Part shown: positions 15,155 through 24,190 of the stretch, in pieces
Layout of the letters: each line of letters begins with the position of its first letter
Position numbering within the stretch: the first letter of the stretch is position 1
Origin: Kangiella sp.
Lineage (GTDB): Bacteria; Pseudomonadota; Gammaproteobacteria; Enterobacterales; Kangiellaceae
Assembly (NCBI RefSeq): GCF_014762745.1
Contig: NZ_JABURJ010000146.1
Span: 1 to 53,897 of the forward strand
Length of the DNA: 53,897 bases
Direction: 5' to 3'
Made by a program: the position numbers and the translations under genes
The notes under the pieces: generated by a model
Databases searched by the model: none
What the model was told of the DNA's origin: nothing
What the model saw: the letters and a program-made list of their open reading frames with translations, nothing else

Positions 15155-15961
15155 ATGGCGATTGAACCCTATATTTTACTTTCATTAGTAGCGCTTGGTC
15201 TGTTGAACGGTATTCTGGCCGGTTTGTTTGGTATTGGTGGCGGTCTGGTAATTGTTCCGGCCATGGTCTGGCTGTTACCACAAATCGGCGTGCCAGAAGA
15301 GCATATCATGCATATGGCGCTCGCCACCTCGATGGCGACTATCTGTTTTATCGCGGTATCTTCAGCGCTATCACATTACCGTCGCGGCTCGGTCTCAGTG
15401 CGCTTATTCAAATTATTGGTACCGGGCATTATGATCGGCGCACTACTGGGTTCTTATCTGGCAAAACTGATGAATACCGAGTGGCTGGCCTGGATTTTTG
15501 GCTTCTTCTCGATATTGATGGGCTTACGCATGATGACCGATAAGTTGCCAGTTGCCAAAGGCGAAAGATTGCACTGGCAGCAGGCAGCTCCGAGTGCGGT
15601 AGTCATGGGGGCATTATCATCGCTGGTTGGAATCGGTGGCGGCAGTCTGGTGGTGCCTTATTTATTGTTCCATAAGGAAAAATTGGTGCTGTCCATTGGC
15701 ACGGCAGCGGCCTGTGGCCTGCCTCTGGCGGTCATGGCAGCGGTTGGCTATATGGTATTGGGCTGGAATGTGGCAGAGTTGCCTGATTATCATTTGGGAT
15801 ATGTCTATCTGCCTGCTATGATTGCGATTGCTGTCGGCTCAATCGTCACCGCGCCTTTTGGTGCCTATCTGGCGCACCGCTTACCAACCAAGGTCATAAA
15901 GCGATTCTTTGCAGTTTTGCTTATGGTAGTCGGCATAAAAATTATCACAGAATACTTATAA
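15155..15961 (+). CDS. TauE/SafE family membrane exporter
   Basis: A 268-residue inner-membrane protein with about eight hydrophobic segments and two copies of the family motif: FGIGGGLVIVPAM near residue 27 and VGIGGGSLVVPYL near 157. Members export sulfite, sulfoacetate or other small organosulfur anions; the substrate here is unknown. ATG 15155 begins directly with the first helix. It is 16 bp before lgt, and rppH-TauE-lgt-thyA is a common order in gammaproteobacteria, so this may be the first gene of an operon with lgt. Confidence 0.85.
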   Translation: MAIEPYILLSLVALGLLNGILAGLFGIGGGLVIVPAMVWLLPQIGVPEEHIMHMALATSMATICFIAVSSALSHYRRGSVSVRLFKLLVPGIMIGALLGSYLAKLMNTEWLAWIFGFFSILMGLRMMTDKLPVAKGERLHWQQAAPSAVVMGALSSLVGIGGGSLVVPYLLFHKEKLVLSIGTAAACGLPLAVMAAVGYMVLGWNVAELPDYHLGYVYLPAMIAIAVGSIVTAPFGAYLAHRLPTKVIKRFFAVLLMVVGIKIITEYL

Positions 15962-15977
15962 GACATTAGAGAGATAG

Positions 15978-16766
15978 ATGAACTTCCCGAAAATTGATCC
16001 GATTATCTTTGAGGTGGGCCCGATTGCTCTGCGCTGGTATGGTCTGATGTACTTGCTGGGCTTTATTGCAGCCTGGATGCTGGGTAACTATCGAGCCAAA
16101 CAGCCGAACTCCGGCTGGACTAAAGATCAGGTAGCGGACTTTCTGTTTTATGCCTTTATCGGTGTCATCATCGGTGGCCGTGTCGGCTATGTGTTGTTTT
16201 ATGGCTTCGAATGGTGGAAGCAGGACTTTTGGTATCTATTTAAGATCTGGGAAGGTGGTATGTCTTTTCATGGCGGTATGCTCGGGGTTGCGGGCGGTGC
16301 CTGGTATTTTGCTCGAAAAAGCAAAAAGTCCTTCTTTGAAGTAACCGATTTTATTATTCCTCTGGTACCGCTGGGCTTAATGTTTGGCCGTATTGGTAAC
16401 TTTATCAATGGCGAATTATGGGGACGCGAAGCAAGCGCTGACTTCTTCCTGGCCATGCGCTTCCCGGGCGACCAGCTGGGTTTATTGCGTCACCCATCGC
16501 AACTGTATGAAGCGGTGTTTGAGGGCTTGGTATTATTTATCGTACTCTGGTTCTATTCAGCCAAACCACGTCCACGCATGGCGGTTTCAGGTTTATTCCT
16601 GCTGGGTTACGGCTCGGCACGTTTTGGTGTAGAGTTTTTCCGCGAGCCGGATGCGCATCTGGGTGAAATCATTTCCTGGCTGACCATGGGGCAGGTGCTG
16701 AGCGCACCGATGATAATTATAGGTTTAGGCTTGATGATCATGGCCTACAGCAAAAAGACAAAATAG
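15978..16766 (+). CDS. lgt: Prolipoprotein diacylglyceryl transferase
   Basis: Attaches diacylglycerol from phosphatidylglycerol to the lipobox Cys of prolipoproteins, the first step of lipoprotein maturation. The 262-residue chain has the expected hydrophobic helices, the GGMSFHGGMLG block with the essential His, and the GRIGNFINGELWGR signature (about residues 138-151). An AGAGAG purine stretch precedes ATG 15978. It is cotranscribed with the TauE-type gene and probably thyA. Probable clients in this window are the FbpA-like protein, the DUF4382 pair and BamE. Confidence 0.97.
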   Translation: MNFPKIDPIIFEVGPIALRWYGLMYLLGFIAAWMLGNYRAKQPNSGWTKDQVADFLFYAFIGVIIGGRVGYVLFYGFEWWKQDFWYLFKIWEGGMSFHGGMLGVAGGAWYFARKSKKSFFEVTDFIIPLVPLGLMFGRIGNFINGELWGREASADFFLAMRFPGDQLGLLRHPSQLYEAVFEGLVLFIVLWFYSAKPRPRMAVSGLFLLGYGSARFGVEFFREPDAHLGEIISWLTMGQVLSAPMIIIGLGLMIMAYSKKTK

Positions 16767-16808
16767 TTTTAATTTGAGTGTAATTGACAGGGTAGAACGG
16801 TAGTCACT

Positions 16809-17603
16809 ATGAAACAGTATCTCGATATGATGCGCCATGTACTGGAAAATGGCGAAGATAAAGGCGATAGAACCGGAACCGGAACGCGCAGCGTATTTGG
16901 CTATCAGATGCGCTTCAATCTGCAGGATGGTTTCCCACTAGTTACCACGAAAAAATTACACCTTCGCTCGATCATTTATGAATTATTGTGGTTCCTAAAT
17001 GGCGACACCAACATCAAGTACCTGAAAGACAATGGCGTTTCTATCTGGGACGAGTGGGCCGATGAAAATGGCGATCTTGGTCCTGTGTATGGTGAGCAGT
17101 GGCGTTCCTGGAAAAAGCCAGACGGCACCACCATCGATCAAATTTCTAACGTCTTGCAGCAAATCAAAGCCAATCCTGACAGTCGCCGCCTGATGGTGGT
17201 GGCCTACAACCCAGGCGTTGCCGATCAAATGGCTTTACCGCCATGCCACTCTTTGTTCCAGTTCTATGTGGCCAACGGTAGGTTATCCTGCCAGCTGTAC
17301 CAACGTAGCGCAGATATTTTTTTGGGCGTGCCATTCAATGTTGCGTCCTATGCCTTGCTGACACACATGATGGCTCAACAGACGGGTCTTGATGTTGGCG
17401 AATTTATCTGGACCGGCGGCGATACTCACTTGTATAGCAACCACTTTGAGCAGGCCAAAGAACAACTGTCACGCGAAACATTACCGTTGCCGAAATTGAA
17501 TATCAAACGTAAGCCAGATTCATTGTTTGATTATCAGTTTGAAGACTTTGAAATCGTCGGTTATGAAAGCCATCCGCACATTAAAGCGCCAGTAGCCGTT
17601 TAG
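16809..17603 (+). CDS. thyA: Thymidylate synthase
   Basis: Converts dUMP and 5,10-methylene-THF to dTMP and dihydrofolate. It has exactly 264 residues, as in E. coli. The catalytic nucleophile is Cys146 in [12 protein letters not shown]; the dUMP-phosphate-binding [10 protein letters not shown] and the [13 protein letters not shown] blocks are intact. The dihydrofolate reductase gene starts 9 bp downstream, so both halves of the thymidylate cycle are co-expressed. Confidence 0.98.
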   Translation: MKQYLDMMRHVLENGEDKGDRTGTGTRSVFGYQMRFNLQDGFPLVTTKKLHLRSIIYELLWFLNGDTNIKYLKDNGVSIWDEWADENGDLGPVYGEQWRSWKKPDGTTIDQISNVLQQIKANPDSRRLMVVAYNPGVADQMALPPCHSLFQFYVANGRLSCQLYQRSADIFLGVPFNVASYALLTHMMAQQTGLDVGEFIWTGGDTHLYSNHFEQAKEQLSRETLPLPKLNIKRKPDSLFDYQFEDFEIVGYESHPHIKAPVAV

Positions 17604-17612
17604 GATTGTGAT

Positions 17613-18125
17613 ATGAGCAAGCCGATCATTAGTCTTATTGTTGCCATGGCCAAAGGTCGTGTTATTGGCAAAGATAATGAAATGCCGTGGCACCTTCCTG
17701 CTGACTTGAAGCACTTTAAAGCAGTAACACTTGGCAAGCCGGTCATTATGGGCCGCAAAACCCATGAATCGATTGGTATGGTCTTGCCGGGCCGCGACAA
17801 TATTATTATCAGTCGTAATCCTGACTATCGATCAGCATTCCATAACGAGCGCTGCCAGGTCGTCACCAGTTTAGAAGCCGCGTTCGAAGCAGCAGGCGAT
17901 GCGAAAGAAGTCATGATCATCGGTGGCTCAAACATCTATCACCAGATGATCAATGATGCCGACAAACTGTATCTCACCTTCATCGACCTGGATGCAGATG
18001 GCGATGCCCACTTCCCCGACTGGGCCCATTTAGAATGGCAAGAAGTTTCTCGCGAGGAGCATCAGCCGGATGACAAAAATCCTTATTATTATCAGTTTGT
18101 GGAGTTGCAAAGAGTTAGAGCATAA
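17613..18125 (+). CDS. folA: Dihydrofolate reductase
   Basis: Reduces the dihydrofolate made by ThyA back to tetrahydrofolate with NADPH. A chain of 170 residues. Key blocks are ISLIVAMAKGRVIGKDNEMPWHLP with the substrate-binding Trp and following loop, the NADPH-binding GRKTHESIG, and IIGGSNIYHQM. The acidic residue expected at the Asp27 position is in LPADLKHFK. It is the last gene of the lgt-thyA-folA run, with a terminator 17 bp downstream. Confidence 0.96.
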   Translation: MSKPIISLIVAMAKGRVIGKDNEMPWHLPADLKHFKAVTLGKPVIMGRKTHESIGMVLPGRDNIIISRNPDYRSAFHNERCQVVTSLEAAFEAAGDAKEVMIIGGSNIYHQMINDADKLYLTFIDLDADGDAHFPDWAHLEWQEVSREEHQPDDKNPYYYQFVELQRVRA

Positions 18126-18141
18126 GTTTCAAATTAGGTAG

Positions 18142-18168
18142 GGGCAGGCCAGTGTGCCTGCCCTTTTT
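18142..18168 (+). terminator. Terminator after folA, made from a GTAGGGGC repeat
   Basis: GGGCAGGC-CAGTGT-GCCTGCCC followed by TTTTT. The preceding GTA makes this a member of the GTAGGGGC repeat family that recurs in this window, here apparently serving as a terminator. Confidence 0.85.
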
Positions 18169-18183
18169 CGTAATTGCATCTAA

Positions 18184-18255
18184 TTACCGCAACAACAAAA
18201 TCACAATTCCCACCAACATCAACACCAATAAAATCCCTTGAATTAAACGTTTCAT
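18184..18255 (-). CDS. Predicted 23-residue single-span membrane protein
   Basis: A short reading frame starting MKRLIQGILL, then an unbroken hydrophobic helix, ending LLLR before TAA. The layout is a basic N-terminus (Lys2, Arg3), about 18 hydrophobic residues and a C-terminal Arg: a textbook small membrane protein. A strong Shine-Dalgarno sequence, GGGAG, lies 6 bp before the ATG, which is the main argument that it is translated. It is on the minus strand between the folA terminator and yccF, in an otherwise gene-free 450-bp gap. Its function is unknown; such peptides often bind and modulate a larger membrane protein. Confidence 0.55.
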   Translation of the reverse strand: MKRLIQGILLVLMLVGIVILLLR

Positions 18256-18512
18256 TCATAACTCCCGTCTTTGAATATAATCACTTAACGGTGAGCGGAG
18301 GGATTTATTCCATTATTTATTGTGGTTGGTCGAATGCTCAACGATGACAAATGTTGGGATTCGCAGGCTCATCCCAACCTACGGTTGCTGCAGTTAAGAT
18401 CAATTTAGAAGCCTGGAGGGTGGCTTTCAATCTTCTACACCAAGTAGACATTTAAATAGGTAAGAGCAGATTCTGACTTTCGTCAGAATGACATGACTTT
18501 GGGATTTGTAAT
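18256..18512. repeat. Remainder of the folA-yccF gap
   Basis: No further gene seen. At 18466-18485 the inverted repeat ATTCTGA-CTTTCG-TCAGAAT, followed by GACA, belongs to the common 'TTCTG...CAGAATGAC' class of dispersed bacterial repeats; a related copy is at 21024-21055. The stretch 18340-18400 contains a CCCAACCTACGG motif without evident structure. Confidence 0.4.
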
Positions 18513-18536
18513 AAAAAAGGCCTGCCGAAGCAGGCC
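18513..18536 (-). terminator. Terminator of yccF
   Basis: Read on the minus strand: a perfect 7-bp stem GGCCTGC-TTCG-GCAGGCC with a UUCG-type tetraloop, followed by TTTTTT. It lies 39 bp after the yccF stop. Confidence 0.88.
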
Positions 18537-18574
18537 GAACAGTCTCTTTGGGTAGAGAGGTTATGAAACCTTCT

Positions 18575-18973
18575 TTAGGCTGGCTGTAATGATTTTAAAT
18601 CAACTATGACGCGCCCGAAGGGCCATACCGCCAGTTTAACCATCTTGAAGTGCTGGATACCAAATGGGATGCCGATAATGGTCAGGCACAGGAATAAGCC
18701 CCAGAACAGGTGATTAAGTACTACCCAGACGCCACCAAAAATTAGCCAGATAATGTTAAGGAGAACATTGGGTACTCCGGCAAAAGGCTGGTCATTTCGC
18801 ATACGGGTGTCTTGCCCGAATGGAAATAGCGAGAAGATGGCCAGCTTAAACAGCTGCACGCCCCATGGAATTCCAATCAAGGTTAAGCAGAGCGCAATAC
18901 CGCCTGCGATATAGCCAAGAAAGACGAAAATACCGCCAAACAATAGCCATAAGATGTTAAATAGTAGGGACAT
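18575..18973 (-). CDS. yccF: YccF family membrane protein
   Basis: A 132-residue inner-membrane protein with duplicated halves. The motif ILWLLFGGIFVFLGY... CLTLIGIPWGVQLFK reappears as IIWLIFGGVWVVLNH... CLTIIGIPFGIQHFK, the hallmark of the YccF (DUF307) family. About four membrane segments are visible, with FPFGQDT and WPFGRVI after each half. Function is unknown in the family. It is monocistronic with its own terminator. A possible ribosome site (GAGCAAC) precedes the ATG at 18973. Confidence 0.9.
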   Translation of the reverse strand: MSLLFNILWLLFGGIFVFLGYIAGGIALCLTLIGIPWGVQLFKLAIFSLFPFGQDTRMRNDQPFAGVPNVLLNIIWLIFGGVWVVLNHLFWGLFLCLTIIGIPFGIQHFKMVKLAVWPFGRVIVDLKSLQPA

Positions 18974-19091
18974 AGTGTTGCTCCTCGCGATGTCTATAGC
19001 CTTATTTAATCTTAAGCTGTCCTTTGTTAAAAGTGATTAAACGCAACAAAGTTGCCTGAAATGTTAACAGTTGTTGCATTTGCAACAGACG

Positions 19092-19598
19092 CTACTTAAG
19101 GAGTAATCGAAATAGATTAATTGGCGAAGTGCTGTTGTCGAAATAATCCTGACGCTGGAATTCGAAGCCAAGCTTTTTAAGAAGGTGTTCAGAAACGTGA
19201 TTATCAGGCGAGGTGATGGCGTAAAGGTGAGCAAGCCCGAGCTGTTTACTGTGTTGCAGAATGGCCTGTGAAGATTCTTTAGCAAAGCCCTGACCGCATG
19301 ATTGTGTCATAAAAGCAAAACCGATATCCGGCGCTTCAAGATAGTCACGCTGAATCAGACCATTGACACCAACTGCCTGACCATTATCTTTTCGCTCAAC
19401 CAGATAAAGCCAGAAGCCATATTGTTGGTAGTTGTCCTGTACTTTTTGAATAAACACTTCAGCGTCCTGCGGTGAGTGGACACCGCGATCGCCGATATAT
19501 TTTATAAAGCTGGGCTGGTTGTAGAGTTGATAAATAAAGTTAGCATCGGATTTTTGTAGGTGACGAATACGTAGGCGTTCGGTTTCGGCGATGAGCAT
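19092..19598 (-). CDS. GNAT N-acetyltransferase (RimJ/RimL-like)
   Basis: A 168-residue acetyltransferase of the GNAT family, RimJ/RimL subgroup by its N-terminus ETERLRIRHLQKSDANFIYQ. The acetyl-CoA loop region is FMTQSCGQGFAKESSQAIL, and the C-terminal SPDNHVSEHLLKKLGFEF motif is typical of this subgroup, which acetylates ribosomal-protein N-termini or other amines. The substrate here is unknown. The gene stands alone, flanked by repeat-rich gaps. Confidence 0.85.
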   Translation of the reverse strand: MLIAETERLRIRHLQKSDANFIYQLYNQPSFIKYIGDRGVHSPQDAEVFIQKVQDNYQQYGFWLYLVERKDNGQAVGVNGLIQRDYLEAPDIGFAFMTQSCGQGFAKESSQAILQHSKQLGLAHLYAITSPDNHVSEHLLKKLGFEFQRQDYFDNSTSPINLFRLLLK

Positions 19599-19909
19599 GG
19601 TGATTAGTTATTAATTGGTATCTAGTAACTTTGCCACAAAGCCAAGGATAAAAGAAATACTATAAATCTAAATAATACGTCATACCGCGGTACCAATGGC
19701 ACTCCATCCTGTCGCTTACCGCGGTATGACAGTGTTGGTCGAATAGTGTATGCATCAATGGGCGGGCACACCGGCTCCGCCCCTACTCAGAAACGGAGGG
19801 GTAGGGACAAGTCATGACTTGTCCGTACAAGAGAGCCTGGTTAAAGGAAAGTATCAGGCATAAAAAAACCGGCTACTTGAGCCGGTTTTTTGAACTGCTT
19901 AAAGACTGA
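19599..19909. repeat. Gap with long inverted repeat, palindrome and the mdh terminator
   Basis: No gene seen. Perfect 14-bp inverted repeats at 19679-19692 and 19717-19730 (GTCATACCGCGGTA and its complement) flank 24 bp. A perfect 20-bp palindrome GGACAAGTCATGACTTGTCC lies at 19805-19824. The GCCCCTAC/GTAGGG modules around 19755-19806 belong to the GTAGGGGC repeat family. A strong hairpin at 19862-19891 with T-runs on both strands terminates mdh (minus strand). Confidence 0.65.
19862..19891 (-). terminator. Terminator of mdh
   Basis: Stem AAAAAACCGGCT/AGCCGGTTTTTT with a short loop, A/T-flanked on both sides so it can act on either strand. It sits just downstream of the mdh stop on the minus strand. 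Confidence 0.88.
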
Positions 19910-20887
19910 TTAGAACAAGTCTTTGCACGTTTCTGCTTCTTCTTGCAATTCTTTTTGTGACTCGATCATCTTGTCTTTGATGAAGTCTGATACTTCTAGA
20001 CCTTGAACAATTTCGTAGTCACCGTTTTTGCAAACTACCGGGTAAGAGTAGATTAAGCCTTCTTCGATGCCGTAGCTGCCATCTGAAGGAACGGCCATGC
20101 TAACCCAGTCGCCCTCTGCTGAACCTAGTACCCAATCATGCATGTGGTCAAGGATTGCGTTAGCAGCTGAAGCTGCTGATGAAGCACCACGTGCTGCGAT
20201 TACGGCTGCGCCACGCTTAGCAACGATTGGCATGAACTCTTCTTTAGCCCAGGTTGCATCAACTTTATCCGCTGCTTTGTCGCCATTAACAGTCGCAAAA
20301 GAAATGTCTGGAACCTGAGTGACTGAGTGGTTACCCCAGATGATCATTTTCTTGATGGCAGCAATTTCTGCGTCTGCTTTTTCAGCAAGCTGATAAATTG
20401 CGCGGTTATGGTCAAGACGAGTCAATGCAGTGATGTTGCGCTGGTTAATGCTTGGTGCATTTTTGGCAAGGATGTAAGCATTGGTGTTAGCAGGGTTACC
20501 TACCACTAAAATTTTGATGTTCTTGTCAGCAACTTGATCGATTACTTTACCTAAGGCGCTGAAGATTTTTCCGTTATCAGTCAACAGGTCCTTACGCTCC
20601 ATGCCTGGGCCACGCGGCTTAGCACCAACCATCAGGCCGATGTTAGCGTCTTTAAAAGCAACCGCAGGGTCGTCAGTAACAACGATGTCTTTCACTAATG
20701 GGAAAGCGCAGTCATTCAATTCCATAGCAACCGCTTCACACACTTTAAGCGCAGGAGTGATTTCTAGAAGGTTAAGAATTACTGGTTGATCTTTGCCTAG
20801 CATTTCACCGCTGGCGATACGGAACAATAGAGAGTAACAAATTTGGCCGGCTGCACCGGTAACTGTAACGCGAACAGGCTGTTTCAT
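19910..20887 (-). CDS. mdh: Malate dehydrogenase
   Basis: NAD-dependent malate/oxaloacetate interconversion in the TCA cycle. The 325-residue chain is of the cytosolic-type MDH subgroup, as in many environmental proteobacteria, and not the 312-residue E. coli type. The Rossmann motif is [13 protein letters not shown] at residues 9-21; the active-site loop is [11 protein letters not shown], the substrate Asp/Arg region is near LTRLDHNRA, and the catalytic His is in [13 protein letters not shown]. It is monocistronic with its own terminator; the other malate enzyme of the window (43428) is unlinked. Confidence 0.95.
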   Translation of the reverse strand: MKQPVRVTVTGAAGQICYSLLFRIASGEMLGKDQPVILNLLEITPALKVCEAVAMELNDCAFPLVKDIVVTDDPAVAFKDANIGLMVGAKPRGPGMERKDLLTDNGKIFSALGKVIDQVADKNIKILVVGNPANTNAYILAKNAPSINQRNITALTRLDHNRAIYQLAEKADAEIAAIKKMIIWGNHSVTQVPDISFATVNGDKAADKVDATWAKEEFMPIVAKRGAAVIAARGASSAASAANAILDHMHDWVLGSAEGDWVSMAVPSDGSYGIEEGLIYSYPVVCKNGDYEIVQGLEVSDFIKDKMIESQKELQEEAETCKDLF

Positions 20888-21095
20888 TCCTGAATCCTCA
20901 GTTGATTGAGATGATGAAATTAAGGGCGCAACTTTACCATAAACAAAGGCTAAATCCTATGATCGACGGGCTATAAAGCGGGGTTTTAAGGGAAAATCTG
21001 GCTGGATTTTACATCTGATAAGAGCAGATCCTGAATCCAGTTCAGGATGACAGGATTGTTAGCTATTTATCCACCCAGCGAACTTACTCTATGCT
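20888..21095. other. mdh upstream region with a dispersed repeat
   Basis: No gene. It contains TCCTGAATCCAGTTCAGGA (about 21024-21042) followed by TGACA, a short dispersed-repeat hairpin similar to the one at 18466. The mdh promoter must lie here on the minus strand, but I cannot place it with confidence. Confidence 0.35.
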
Positions 21096-23198
21096 TTAAA
21101 CGTCAGCAAATTCCTGACGGGAGCCGAGCCAGCGCTGACAGATTTTATGAGATAACTCATTATTTTCGGCAATTAAATCATGTGCTTGTTGCTGAATGGC
21201 TGGAATCAGCTCGGCATCGCGTACCAGGTTGGCAAAGCGCAGGCTGACTTCACCGGTCTGGCGAGTACCCAGCATTTCGCCTGGACCGCGCAAGCGCAGG
21301 TCTTCTTCGGCGATGACAAAGCCGTCATTGGTTTCGCGCATGACCTGAATACGTGCCTTGGCGTTATCGGATAGCGGGTGCTGATAGAGCAGTACGCAGT
21401 GGCTTTCAACCGAGCCACGGCCAACTCGGCCACGTAGCTGATGCAGTTGTGACAAACCAAGCCGTTCAGGGTTTTCGATGACCATCAGACTGGCATTAGG
21501 CACATCCACGCCGACTTCGATAACGGTGGTGGCGACCAGAATATCCAGCTCACCTTGCTTGAACTTATCCATGACCATCTGTTTTTGCTCAGGCTTTAAG
21601 CGGCCATGCAATAAACCGACACGGCAATTGGGCAGCTGCTGGGTCAGCAGGTTGGCGGCAGATTCGGCTGCCTGGCATTGAATCTCTTCTGATTCATCGA
21701 TCAGGGTACAGACCCAGTAAACCTGCCGATTTTCTTCGCGACAGGCCGTTTCGATACGCTTGATGACCTGATCGCGCTTTTGATCGGCAAGCGCAACAGT
21801 CTGCACGGGTGTTCGGCCTGGTGGCAGTTCATCAATAATCGACACATCCATATCGGCATAGACGGTCATGGCCAAGGTGCGCGGAATCGGTGTCGCCGTC
21901 ATCATCAGCTGATGTAGCTGCATGCCTTCCGGGGCTTTCTGTTTGAGCATCAGGCGTTGATTAACACCGAAACGATGTTGTTCATCAATAATCGCCAGGC
22001 CGAGCTTGTGATACTCAACACCTTTCTGGAACAGTGCATGGGTGCCGACAATCAGTTTGGATTCTCCGCTGGCGATTGCTTCAAGTGCAGCTTTACGTTG
22101 GCTGGCGGTGAGCTTACTGGCTAGAAACACGCAGGGAATATTCATGGCCTCAAACCACTGACTAAAGGATTGATAATGCTGATCGGCCAGTAGTTCGGTT
22201 GGCGCCATGACTGCCACCTGATAGCCCGCTTCAATCGCTTGCAGAGCGGCTTGTGCCGCGACCAGGGTTTTACCAGCCCCTACATCGCCCTGCAATAAGC
22301 GGAGCATGGGGTGCGGTTGTTCCAGATCAGCAATGATTTCCTGTACGACTCTCTGTTGCGCGCCCGTTGGTGTAAAGGGAAGCTGTTGTAATAGTTGCCC
22401 CTGCAACTTGCCTGAATGTTTCAGAACCGGGGCTGTGTAATCTTTTTGCTGATTTCGTTGTAATAACAGGCTCAGTTGCTGTGCCAATAATTCTTCACTG
22501 ATCAGGCGGCGCACCGCAGGAGTCTGGTTGGATTCAAGTTGCGCTAAATCGGCATCTTTGGGTGGTGAATGAATCCAGGCCAATGAGGCATTGATATCGG
22601 GTAATTTGAGCGACTGCATGATTGATGCAGGCAACAGGTTTTCAATCGGGTGCTTTTTAAGAAGGGTAACCGCCTGGCGCATCATGTGGCGAAAGCTGGC
22701 CTGATGCAGACCTTCGGTAGTTGGATAAATCGGCGTTAAGGATTCCAGCAAAGGTGCAGCGGTGTTTGGGTTAATCGCGGTCAACTCAGGATGCACCATG
22801 GAAAATTGAAAGCCGAATCGACGGACTTCCCCAAAGGCATAAAATTCGGCACCGCGTTGCAGACGTTGTTGCTGGCCTTTGTTGAAATAGAAGAATCGAA
22901 AATCAATGCTGGCGCTTTCATCGCTTGCGCGACAGACCAGGGAGCGACGTTTGCCAAATTTCACCTGGGCTAACTCGACCGTGACCTTTATAAGTGCACG
23001 CTCGCCATCTTTTAAGGAAGCAATGGTGCGCACCCGAGTTCGATCTTCGTAGCGCAAAGGCAGGTGGAATAATAAATCGAGAACCGACTGGATATGTAAC
23101 TTTTCAAGCTTCTCAGCCACTTTCGGCCCTACCCCTTTGAGGCTGGTGCAGGGCAGTTTTTCCAGATTAATGTCAGCTGCGAGTTTGGAAATGGCCAT
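21096..23198 (-). CDS. recG: ATP-dependent DNA helicase RecG
   Basis: Branch-migrating helicase that remodels stalled replication forks and Holliday junctions. It has 700 residues, close to the family norm. Domain order is an N-terminal wedge/OB region (about 1-240), then the helicase core with Walker A LQGDVGAGKT near 302 and the Walker B-like DEQHRFG near 403, and the helicase C-terminal motifs ATTVIEVGVDVPNAS and HQLRGRVGRG. The start codon overlaps the oxyR stop by one base (TGATG), so the two are translationally coupled. It is the end of the gmk-rpoZ-spoT-trmH-recG gene order seen in E. coli. Confidence 0.97.
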   Translation of the reverse strand: MAISKLAADINLEKLPCTSLKGVGPKVAEKLEKLHIQSVLDLLFHLPLRYEDRTRVRTIASLKDGERALIKVTVELAQVKFGKRRSLVCRASDESASIDFRFFYFNKGQQQRLQRGAEFYAFGEVRRFGFQFSMVHPELTAINPNTAAPLLESLTPIYPTTEGLHQASFRHMMRQAVTLLKKHPIENLLPASIMQSLKLPDINASLAWIHSPPKDADLAQLESNQTPAVRRLISEELLAQQLSLLLQRNQQKDYTAPVLKHSGKLQGQLLQQLPFTPTGAQQRVVQEIIADLEQPHPMLRLLQGDVGAGKTLVAAQAALQAIEAGYQVAVMAPTELLADQHYQSFSQWFEAMNIPCVFLASKLTASQRKAALEAIASGESKLIVGTHALFQKGVEYHKLGLAIIDEQHRFGVNQRLMLKQKAPEGMQLHQLMMTATPIPRTLAMTVYADMDVSIIDELPPGRTPVQTVALADQKRDQVIKRIETACREENRQVYWVCTLIDESEEIQCQAAESAANLLTQQLPNCRVGLLHGRLKPEQKQMVMDKFKQGELDILVATTVIEVGVDVPNASLMVIENPERLGLSQLHQLRGRVGRGSVESHCVLLYQHPLSDNAKARIQVMRETNDGFVIAEEDLRLRGPGEMLGTRQTGEVSLRFANLVRDAELIPAIQQQAHDLIAENNELSHKICQRWLGSRQEFADV

Positions 23199-24115
23199 CA
23201 GTCGAGTGGTTTTGCACCCTCAATGGTAATTTGCGAGAGCGCATTATTGATAATTTCCAAAGCTTTTTTACGCGGGAAGCTACGACGAAATGCCAGCGCC
23301 ACTTTGCGGCTCGGCTTGGGATTATCAAATTCTCGCGTGACCAGGCCCAGTTTTTCATTATGGAAATTGGCAGCCGAACGTGGAATGACGCTGATCCCCA
23401 AACCGCTGGCGACCATCTGGCGAATGGTTTCTATGGAGCTGCCGGTGATCCAGTCTTTCTGTGGGTTCAGGCTGGAATCTTTGCATTGCGGGCAGGCCTC
23501 AATAACCTGATCGCGGAAACAGTGGCCAGCGCCCAGCATAATCATGACTTCATCGGCGATATCGACGATATGCAATTTATCGCGTTTCACCCAGGGGTGT
23601 TTTTCAGGAAGTAGCGCGATGAACTCTTCCTCATATAAAGGAACAACATCGACTTCGGGCTCTTCAAAAGGCAGGGCCACGAAAATCACATCCAGTTCAC
23701 CGTTACGAAGCTTGGTGCGTAGATTGTGGGTGTAATCCTCATCAATATGCAATGGCATTTTGGGTGCCAGTTTTTTAAGCATGGGGATGAGCGAAGGAAG
23801 AAGATAAGGGCCAATGGTAAAGATGGCGCCAATTTTGAGCGGGCCATCGAGCTGATCGGAATTTTGCTTAGCCATCTGTTTCAACTGGCTAACCTGCTCA
23901 AGAATATGCTGAGCCTGCTCGATAATCGGTTTGCCTTCCGGGGTTACCTTAACGTCAGATTTACTGCGCTCGAACAGGGTCACGCCGAGCTGTTCTTCCA
24001 GCTTGCGCACGCCAACGCTTAGAGTGGGTTGGCTGACAAAGCAGGCCTCTGCCGCACGGCCAAAATGGCGTTCGCGAGCCACTGCAACAATATATCTAAA
24101 CTCTGTTAATGTCAT
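23198..24115 (-). CDS. oxyR: Hydrogen peroxide regulator OxyR (LysR family)
   Basis: LysR-type activator of catalase and peroxidase genes, switched on by disulfide formation. It has an N-terminal winged helix (FGRAAEACFVSQPTLSVGVRKLE, residues about 18-40) and a periplasmic-binding-like regulatory domain. The peroxidatic and resolving cysteines fall exactly at the E. coli numbers, Cys199 and Cys208, in GHCFRDQVIEAC; an extra Cys211 follows (PQC). The gene is placed between the DUF418/methyltransferase genes and recG. No catalase gene is in the window. Autoregulation is common in the family, but no operator is recognised here. Confidence 0.93.
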   Translation of the reverse strand: MTLTEFRYIVAVARERHFGRAAEACFVSQPTLSVGVRKLEEQLGVTLFERSKSDVKVTPEGKPIIEQAQHILEQVSQLKQMAKQNSDQLDGPLKIGAIFTIGPYLLPSLIPMLKKLAPKMPLHIDEDYTHNLRTKLRNGELDVIFVALPFEEPEVDVVPLYEEEFIALLPEKHPWVKRDKLHIVDIADEVMIMLGAGHCFRDQVIEACPQCKDSSLNPQKDWITGSSIETIRQMVASGLGISVIPRSAANFHNEKLGLVTREFDNPKPSRKVALAFRRSFPRKKALEIINNALSQITIEGAKPLD

Positions 24116-24190
24116 ATTTGATAGCCTCTGCCTATCTATGATCAGGAAGTGACGCTAAGAAGTCAATGACTATCAGGCCTATCGCGTCAT

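Noticed and set aside
23198-24115. CysB or another LysR regulator
   Set aside because: The Cys199/Cys208 pair in GHCFRDQVIEAC at the exact OxyR positions identifies it as OxyR.
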